From Strigamia acuminata (taxonomy: Eukaryota; Arthropoda; Chilopoda; Geophilomorpha; Linotaeniidae), in assembly GCA_949358305.1 (NCBI GenBank), contig OX442319.1, positions 13,022,001-13,082,000 on the forward strand: a DNA stretch of 60,000 bases, written 5' to 3'. Below are positions 52,023 through 60,000 of this stretch, in pieces. Each line of letters starts with the position of its first letter. The first letter of the stretch is position 1. The position numbers were made by a program, and so were the translations under genes. The notes beneath the pieces are model-generated. The model had not been told where the DNA came from and did not search any database. It saw nothing but the letters and a program-made list of their open reading frames with translations.

Positions 52023-52366
52023 ATTTACTTCTACTTCTTTATTTTGTTTTTCAATTTTAATGTGACAAAGTTTATTAGTTACTTGTTATCAAATCTTACA
52101 AGTTAGTGTTACATTTTGATCGATTCGTCATTTCGGAGTCGCACAAAATTTAATTTCGTAGTACATTCTGGAATCTTAAAAGAAAAATTTGTATTAGTAA
52201 TTCAGTTTGAAAGCACACATATTTTCTTTTAATAAATTCAAGTGATATTTTTCTAATATTTGATAAATTCTGTTTTTACACCTATATTATCAGGTTTTAG
52301 TGGGTACTCTTCGTTGGTTGCTCTTCGATGTCAGTTGCGGTTTGGTTTGAGACCATATAATTTGCT

Positions 52367-55300
52367 ATGGATATCATTTGTATGAGGTAAAGCACGTTTG
52401 TTTTAATTTTAAGGTTTCTTTTTGTTTATAATTCGTAAGAAACAGATTCATGTATCGAACATTCTCCTGGCATTTAGCGGAAAATGTGCGAGCCGGCATA
52501 TCGAAACTATTCGTGTTACAATTAATTTTGTTTTCTGTTTAACTTTTAATCATCAGATGTGGTTTGAGAAGTTCCATACGGACGGAAGATGAAAAAGATC
52601 GTTTCTGTCTACGATGTGCGGGAAAAACAGAAGTAATTCTCGTGATTTTTTTATTTTTTTATTTATTTTTTCATTTGTTAATTGACAATTCCAACTGTTA
52701 TTTTAGGAAAATATTGAGCAGAACGAGTGCTGTAAGAAAAGAAAGGCAGTTGAAGGTAAAATGGAAGTATTTTTATCTGGGACATGATGATTAATAAAGT
52801 AAAAAATTGTGACTATAGATTTGGAGGAAACGGTAAAACGCCAGAAAGTGGAAATTGATTCGTACAAACGGCGGATAATTGAGCTTGAAAGTAAACAAGA
52901 CCAGTCGGGATGCAACTACGATACTGAAATTACTCAATTTACAATTGAAAATAAATTAATCCCTTTTTAAAACCTTAGCTTCATCCAGAAGTACAGAAAC
53001 TGCTGCTAATGCTAAGAGTAGGTCACACAAATGAGTTGTTATTACGCTGCAGAAGTTTTCATTAATTTTCTTTTTGTTTTCTTAGAAATTGAACAACTAA
53101 ATAAAAAGATGAACAACTTTGAAAAACAAGCTGTGCAACAAGATGACTCATTAAGTGAGTTAATTTATTCCTTTTTTAATCTACGGTAGCCTTTCGGTTA
53201 ATTTTATTTCAGATATACTCGCGGCAGTTGGCAAACGTTTAAGTAAATCTCTCATAATTTTCTGCTAATTAATCTATAACATAGCTATTTTGATGGCATT
53301 GAATTAGATTTGCCGATATATCGTAGAAATAACTCCTACTATAATAAATGATTTTTAAATAACATACAATACGCAATATAAGTTTCAACTAATGTTGACC
53401 ATTATGTCATCTTAGATTAAAATTAAATACTCTGATATTACTGAAAGTTTCTTTACTTCTGTAATATTTGTATCATGTAACAAACTAAATTTGACATTTT
53501 GTTTCAGCTTCTAACAAAAAGAAGTTAAGCGATAAAATTGATGTCGTGGAGAAATCTCAATTGGAAAGCTGCCAACGTCTCGGTAAATTTATTATTTTTT
53601 CTCTTCTCATGGGTTTGTAATGATGATTTTAATGAAATTATTAAATTGATGCCAAGAATTGGAAATTAATTCATGCAAGTAAAGAAAGTAAAGAAAAGTA
53701 AAGAAAGTGAATTGATGGAACGATGTCTGGGTTTGGAGTAGTTGGTAAAGAATTTGGCTTCAAACCAAGTTGATCACTTTGTTTTAGATGAAAGCAAAAA
53801 TTTGTTCAAAGTCAAGATGGATCATCTGACGAATGAACAAAAGGAGCTAGAAAAATCTTTGGGAAAAATGTTGCCTACTTATCTATTTCTCATCACTTTA
53901 ATTGCTATTTAAATTATTCTTAGATGCTGAGGCAATGGAAAGAAAGAAATTTGAGGAAGGTTATGCTAAAAGCAAAGGTAAAATTTATATATTGTGTAGA
54001 GAATTGGATACATTTTGGGATTTAATTTGACCATTTGTAATTGTTATAGACCAACAATCTTCTAAAACCCAGAACATTGAAAACAAATTAGCTGCTTTGA
54101 CAGCAGAAAACAGTAAGTTTTTCAATTCAAACAATAGAATATGTGTTTCAGTGATTAACAAAACATTCTTTTATTTTTTGTTTTTAGAGCAATTGGCGAA
54201 AACTGTGGGTAAGTGCGTCACGCCTGCTAGCACCGATTCAGCACGTTCCATTTCGGCGCCTAAGCATCACTATTTTGCGCAGTTTCTATTCTGCGTCGTC
54301 CCAATTCTGCGTCATCAGTATTTATTTTTGATATTAAATAAGCTATACTACATTGTAGATTGGGTCTGCACAAGTTTGGTACACATGTAATTCTATCACT
54401 TGGCGCAGAGTTGGGACCGCAAGCTGGGTCTGGGACTGGGACGTGCGGAATAGAACATGGCTTTTGAGAATTGGATAAATTTTGGGATTTAATTTGACCA
54501 TTTGGATAATTGTTATAGAACAACAATCTTCTAAAACCCAGAACATTGAAAACAAATTAGCTGCTTTGACAGCAGAAAACAGTAAGTTATTCAATTCAAA
54601 CAATATAATATGTGTTTCAGTGATTAACAAAACATCTTTCATTTTTTGTTTTTAGGGCGATTGGCTAAAACTGTGGGTAAGTCACGCCTGCTATCACCGA
54701 TTCAGCACGTCCCATTTCGGCGCCTAAGCATCACTATTTTGCGCAGTCCTTATTCTGCGTCATCGATATTTATTTTTGCGCCGACTTGTTTTGATAATAG
54801 AGAGTTTGCGGGATGCATTTTTCCCTTATTTAGCTCCACGATACACTATTTTAGTGCCATATCGTAAGGGAAAAATCTTTAGTTTATCGTTTTCAACACT
54901 AAATTAAAATCTAGCGCAGCCAATCAGAATTGAGAACACTGTATTGTTAGCTTCGCCCATTGCAAATGGCGATTATTTTGTTGTCCCGATCAAACACATC
55001 ACAGTCCGAATAACACAGATTGAATGATAAGTGAGGCCCAAAATTGAATTTTAGGCCCAAAACCATACTTTATAGGCATAATAATGGAATTTTATGCAGA
55101 AATTTGCACATTTACGCCCCCAAATTGAAATTTTAGGCCGAAAATTACTAACTGTCAGTAGTTGGCTGAAATAGTGTAGTGATAAGGAAAAGGTGCAGCC
55201 CGCAAAAACTTAATTTATCATTTTTCCCTTACACTATTTTTATACAGTATAGTCTTTAACTGTAAGGGAAAAATGCATCCCGCAAACTCTCTATTAAATA

Positions 55301-56249
55301 AGATGTACGTTATAGATTATAGATTACGAAGGCAAGTTTGGTGCACATGTAATTCTATCACTTGGCGCAGAGTTGGGACCGCAAGCTGGGACTGGGACTG
55401 GGACTGGGACGTGCGGAATAGAACACGGCCTGTGATGGGCCATGTTTACAATCAACGAATTTTCATACATGTGGGGACATTGGAACATTCGGGCCTATCA
55501 CTCTGGTGACTAATGGTCTTGCGTTAGTAATTAATTGTTCCTAGAAGCGAGTAATTGAACTTCTGCTGACCATTTAATACTCACACATTACTGACAAACT
55601 AAATTGACAAACTAAATTTGACTAAATTTTGTTTCAGCTGACTTTGTTGTCAATGCCGTGGAGAAATCAAAATTGGACAGTGGCAAAGTTCTAGGTAAAT
55701 TTCTTACGTTTTTCTTGTTTTTGAAATGTTTATTTTAATGGAGATAATTTAACCGTAGATGTCAGACAACTGCCATCAAATCTCTATCCATTTGAATATA
55801 CCTGGAAAATGGAGAAGTTTGCATACCGTCAAACTCGGGCAACATCGGGCAAGGAGAATTTCTTCCGCAGTGATTCGTTTTTTTGTCCCAATGAGAATGG
55901 TTATAAAATGGAACTTTGGATTTATCCAAATGGGGTCGGTGAGGCAAAAGGAACCCATTTGTCGATTTTTTTGTGCGTGATACCAGGTCCGAACGATACA
56001 ATTCTTAAGTGGCCGATTAACTATTCTGCAGTATACAGCTTGTTGGATCAGGTTGGATCTGTTAATTGGTCTGCTAAACTGAAATATGATTTTAGTAATG
56101 GTAAGTGTGGTACGGCGAAACCAGCAGACACCGTACCAAGTAAAATCTGGGGATTCCGCCGTTTCATTCCATTAAACAAACTCAAACCATTATATTTAGT
56201 GGATGATACCATCGAAGTCAAAGTTAATTTAAGCATTACGAGTTTATAA
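52367..56249 (+). CDS. Zinc-ribbon / coiled-coil / MATH-domain (TRAF-like) protein
   Basis: TRAF-like signalling adaptor by architecture. Exons: 52367-52386, 52557-52632, 52707-52755, 52819-52890, 52979-53017, 53086-53154, 53213-53242, 53508-53582, 53788-53868, 53924-53977, 54050-54112, 54188-54208, 54519-54581, 54656-54676, 55638-55694, 55759-56249; together 426 aa. Exons 1-2 encode MDIICMRCGLRSS...RFCLRCAGK, a CxxC/CxxC zinc ribbon in place of a full RING. Exons 3-15 are short and mostly phase 1 at both ends, giving a charged heptad-type coiled coil. The last exon encodes a MATH domain (YEYTWKMEKF-like opening FEYTWKMEKF, SDSFFCPNENGYKMELWIYP, ending VKVNLSITSL). Exons 13-14 duplicate exons 11-12; exon 15 resembles exon 8. 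The exon 9 donor is not canonical: phase requires the exon to end at 53868, but the only GT is one base further on. This could be a damaged site or an error. Confidence 0.8.
53995..55430 (+). repeat. Tandem duplication inside the TRAF-like gene
   Basis: Unit 1 (about 53995-54455) and unit 2 (about 54460-55430) share introns as well as exons: CACGCCTGCTA, GCACCGATTCAGCACG-like, TTCGGCGCCTAAGCATCACT and the CACTTGGCGCAGAGTTGGGA block recur in order. Unit 2 contains a 492-bp MITE that unit 1 lacks, plus an expanded GGGACT run. Confidence 0.88.
54800..55291. mobile_element. Tc1/mariner-type MITE, copy 2, 492 bp
   Basis: Same family, ends and length as 49454-49945, flanked by TA (54798-54799, 55292-55293). 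It sits in the intron before exon 15 of the TRAF-like gene, within the second unit of the tandem duplication. Confidence 0.92.
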
Positions 56250-56461
56250 TAATTTATAATTATTGTAACTTTTTTTTACATAACATTAAAAAAAATATTT
56301 TGATCTGCCATACTTTTTTCTTTTACCTATATTGTGAAAAATGCAGAAAACTGTGCACACATTAAATCCGAAATATGTTTACAATGAACGACAATTGGAT
56401 TAGCTCACCGATCGTACTGAGTACGTCTCGACAATGAACTGAATGAGCAGAATGCAGGTGG

Positions 56462-57779
<1,318 letters not shown>

Positions 57780-57780
57780 A

Positions 57781-58035
57781 AAATTGATTTTTTGGATCGA
57801 AAATTGACTTTTTGGATCGAAAATTGATTTTTTGGATCGAAAATTGATTTTTTGGATCGAAAATTGATTTTTTGGATCGAGAATTGATTTTTTGGATCGA
57901 AAATTGATTTTTTAGATCAAAAATTGATTTTTTGGAACAAAAATTGATTTTTTTGGATCGAAAATTGATTTTTTGGAACAAAAATTGATTTTTTGGAACA
58001 AAAATTGATTTTTTGGATCGAAAATTGATTTTTGT
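57781..58035. repeat. 20-bp minisatellite, right arm
   Basis: About 13 copies of TTTTTTGGATCGAAAATTGA with GGAACAAAA variants; the same family as 46738-47057 and 19683-19920. Confidence 0.92.
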
Positions 58036-58060
58036 AGTAGGTAAACAAAGGTTTGGTTTT

Positions 58061-58086
58061 ACCAAGGACGACTAGTCGTCCTTGGT
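58061..58086. repeat. Perfect 26-bp palindrome
   Basis: ACCAAGGACGACT followed by AGTCGTCCTTGGT, perfectly self-complementary, with GGTTTTAC repeated on both sides. The left arm has a single GGTTTTAC and no palindrome at the matching place. Confidence 0.9.
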
Positions 58087-58293
58087 TTTACGGATAACCG
58101 ATCACAATGTCTGGAGTTTGATTACAATTCTGGTGTCATGGGCTACTTTTTTGTGCCACTACACCATAGTGAGAATTATTCTGCTGGTTTAGTGCAGATC
58201 TTCGCTTTTCTCGGCACTCGCGGAGTTTGAGTAATAAACCTTGAGAAATCTCCGAGAGCAGATTCAGCAAATTGACCGCAGCGAAGGACGAGA

Positions 58294-59194
58294 ATGTCGA
58301 GCGACTTGAAGAAACTGTACGAGCGTCTATTCGACAGCAAAGTGTACGTGGCCGACTACGTCAACGATCAATCGTGCGTGCAAAATTGGTTAATCGAAGA
58401 GTTCTACCACAACTTATTCCACGAAGGTTTAGAACAAAAGAATTTCGTCACGTAACAATTAATTTCATTTAATTTATACAGGAAAAGTGACGGGGGAAAC
58501 ACTATTAGACGTCGGAAGTGGCCCGACAGTTCGTGCCGCACTTTCAGCCAGCAAAAAAGTCGAGAAAATTTATTTGTGCGATTTTCTCCAGCGAAATTTA
58601 AACGCCGTCGAAAAATGGCGGAAAAACGAAGCGGATTGCCTCGATTTCGGCGCCGAATTCAAATACGTAAGTCGCTCAGTTGGAAGGTAAAAAGTAATTA
58701 ATTAATTAATTAATTAATTTTTAATTTTAATATTTGTTTTTTCAAAATCTATTTAGGGAAACGAAATATCTAGAGGAGCGTGTGCGAAATTCCATCGTGG
58801 GTTCGTTTTCTTTCTACGTGACGGGCGAATTGTGCGAGCAATTTGAGACGTTTCCGGACGAAAACCGTCAATTCGACATTGTCACGTCGAGTTTGTGTTT
58901 GGATTGCATCACCGAAGATAAAGATTTTTTCAAAGCCATGAAGAATTTGGCGGAACTGGTGACGTGGTTCCGGGCGGGCATTTGGTTTTGGCCAACTCGA
59001 TCGAAGGCACCATGTACAAGTTGGGCAAAGAAGTGATAACTGCGGCTTGGATCGATGAAGAGAAGATCAGGAGTGCGATGGCCGACGCCAAGTTGATGGT
59101 TCGCGAGTTGAAGAAACACATGTATAAGTCGACGTTGCAGTTTTCGGACGAGATGGCACTTTTTACGATTCTGGCTACCAAAGGTTTCAATTAA
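58294..59194 (+). pseudogene. NNMT-like methyltransferase pseudogene, right copy
   Basis: Same gene as 45612-46513. Exons 58294-58426, 58482-58686, 58757-59194. Motif I is LLDVGSGPTV, closer to NNMT than the other copy. Only one lesion is visible: in exon 3, after NLAELV, five extra bases (within CTGGTGACGTGGTTCCGG) shift the frame before PGGHLVLANSIEG, and the unshifted frame ends soon after at WAKK. Because the same change is in both copies, it predates the duplication or reflects recoding. Unless recoded, the product would lack the C-terminal third of the fold. Confidence 0.85.
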
Positions 59195-59514
59195 TTTCAC
59201 GGTTGGATTAAGCAACTTGCCGATTTTTAAAACAGATTGGTGTTTTGAAAATTTCTTACGACGCATTTATTACTAAAATTAAGCATGTTTCTCAATAAAT
59301 AAACGTTTATGGTTAAATAATGACACAAAAGATTTTTGGAAAATTGGGAGCGCCATCTATAGTGAATCAAAATAAACTACACAACTTTTATCGGATGGTC
59401 CGAGATGGCGCCAGCGATTTTGATACAATATTCAAAGCGATCCTAACCTCATTTATTTCTTTATTTTGGTAAATATTAATGAAATTCTAAAATATATGAA
59501 AACAGTAGCATTGA

Positions 59515-59653
59515 TGTTAGTGTAATCCACAAATAAATGCCAGAGGCAAATCTCATCTCGACATGTTTTATTAATTTTGTTTACAACAATGTGTACACCA
59601 ATAATATACCACTAGTGATATCTTACATTGATGCCAATATTCACGTTACAACA
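59515..59653 (-). repeat. Copia-type 3' LTR, 139 bp
   Basis: On the minus strand it runs TGTTGTAACGTGAATATTGG to GGATTACACTAACA, with TG...CA ends. It is preceded on that strand by a purine tract (GAGGGAG), as expected for a 3' LTR. Confidence 0.8.
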
Positions 59654-59690
59654 CTCCCTCATATTGGCTATCATCTAAATTTTTATTCTG

Positions 59691-60000
59691 CTAAACTTGT
59701 TTAATTCCTAGCCCTTCTAATGCTACCATCAATTTTGGTTGAGTCAAAGCTTTAGTTGTAATGTCTGCTAACATTTCTGCAGTTTTAACATATCTTATGT
59801 TGTACTGTTTGTTTTCAACATCTAGTCTCAGAAATAACAATCTTCTTTGAAAATGCTTTGTCCTAGCATGAAATTTTGGATTGAGACATAATGCAATTGC
59901 CGCTTGATTATCAGATAACAATGTTATGGGTGTCTGAGCAACTTTTCCAAATCCGACTTCATCCAATAATGACTTGAGCCATTTTACTTCTTTAGCTAAC
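59691..60000 (-). CDS. Copia pol, RNase H C-terminus (partial)
   Basis: Residues TLLSDNQAAIALCLNPKFHA, RTKHFQRRLLFLR and LADITTKAL are the conserved end of Copia RNase H (the SDNQ.A...RTKHI...LADI.TK pattern). The frame ends with TAA at 59691-59693 and continues to the right edge of the window. No stop is seen in the visible portion. Confidence 0.9.
   Translation of the reverse strand, partial: LAKEVKWLKSLLDEVGFGKVAQTPITLLSDNQAAIALCLNPKFHARTKHFQRRLLFLRLDVENKQYNIRYVKTAEMLADITTKALTQPKLMVALEGLGIKQV

Larger units (their letters stand above)
57780..59514 (+). repeat. Inverted duplication, right arm
   Basis: Reverse complement of 44455-47057, without the 845-bp MITE and with a 26-bp palindrome at 58061-58086. 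It begins with the 20-bp minisatellite (57781-58035) and ends where a Copia LTR interrupts it at 59515, so it may continue beyond the window. Confidence 0.93.
59515..60000 (-). mobile_element. Ty1/Copia retrotransposon, 3' end, cut by window edge
   Basis: Consists of the LTR at 59515-59653 and, upstream on the minus strand, the end of the pol frame. It has inserted at the end of the right arm of the inverted duplication. The 5' part and target duplication lie outside the window. Confidence 0.88.

Noticed and set aside
58868-59266. 132-codon minus frame opposite the NNMT-like exon 3 (and its twin at 45540-45938)
   Set aside because: Conserved between arms only because the arms are duplicates; it is the antisense of NNMT-like coding sequence.

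Overview
The window is nuclear DNA of an invertebrate animal. It has short exons with GT-AG introns, AT-rich introns full of minisatellites and small DNA transposons, and animal-only gene families. Vinculin here has two central repeats, which I recall as the invertebrate state (vertebrates have three). I cannot name the phylum.

Layout. 1-1111: hAT-type MITE, then the vinculin 5' region. 1112-14319 (+): complete vinculin in 24 exons that I could join in one frame (1160 aa), with six extra same-phase exons in the proline-rich hinge. 15321-23498 (-): ZNF318-like nuclear protein with two matrin-type zinc fingers, 7 exons, convergent with vinculin. 24611-27564 (+): G-protein alpha subunit of the Gi class, 8 exons, divergent from ZNF318. 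28572-34846: nearly pristine BEL/Pao LTR retrotransposon with a 1756-codon polyprotein, inserted in a candidate host exon. About 35.0-37.3 kb: sequence with no recognisable gene. 37872-40886: complete PIF/Harbinger transposon with MADF-BESS and DDE transposase genes. 41106-44336: relic of a Tc1-like element whose middle is replaced by two very long G/C-asymmetric satellites.

44455-47057 and 57780-59514: two arms of an inverted duplication about 10.7 kb apart. Each carries a nicotinamide N-methyltransferase-like gene with the same frameshift, a 20-bp minisatellite, and next to it a different piece of what looks like the splicing factor U2AF2. Between the arms lie MITE-rich intergenic DNA and (52367-56249, +) a gene for a zinc-ribbon/coiled-coil/MATH (TRAF-like) protein with an in-register tandem exon duplication. 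A partial second copy of its 5' end (about 56462-56815) runs straight into the U2AF2 fragment. 59515-60000 is the 3' end of a Copia retrotransposon on the minus strand.

The host genes are unrelated in function (adhesion, nuclear RNA/transcription, signalling, methyl transfer, TRAF-type signalling) and are ordinary neighbours. The unusual content is structural: the enlarged vinculin hinge, the helical-period minisatellites, the shuffled U2AF2/NNMT/TRAF segment and the nested mobile elements. Exon limits were read by eye from reading frame, splice consensus and family knowledge. No search was run.
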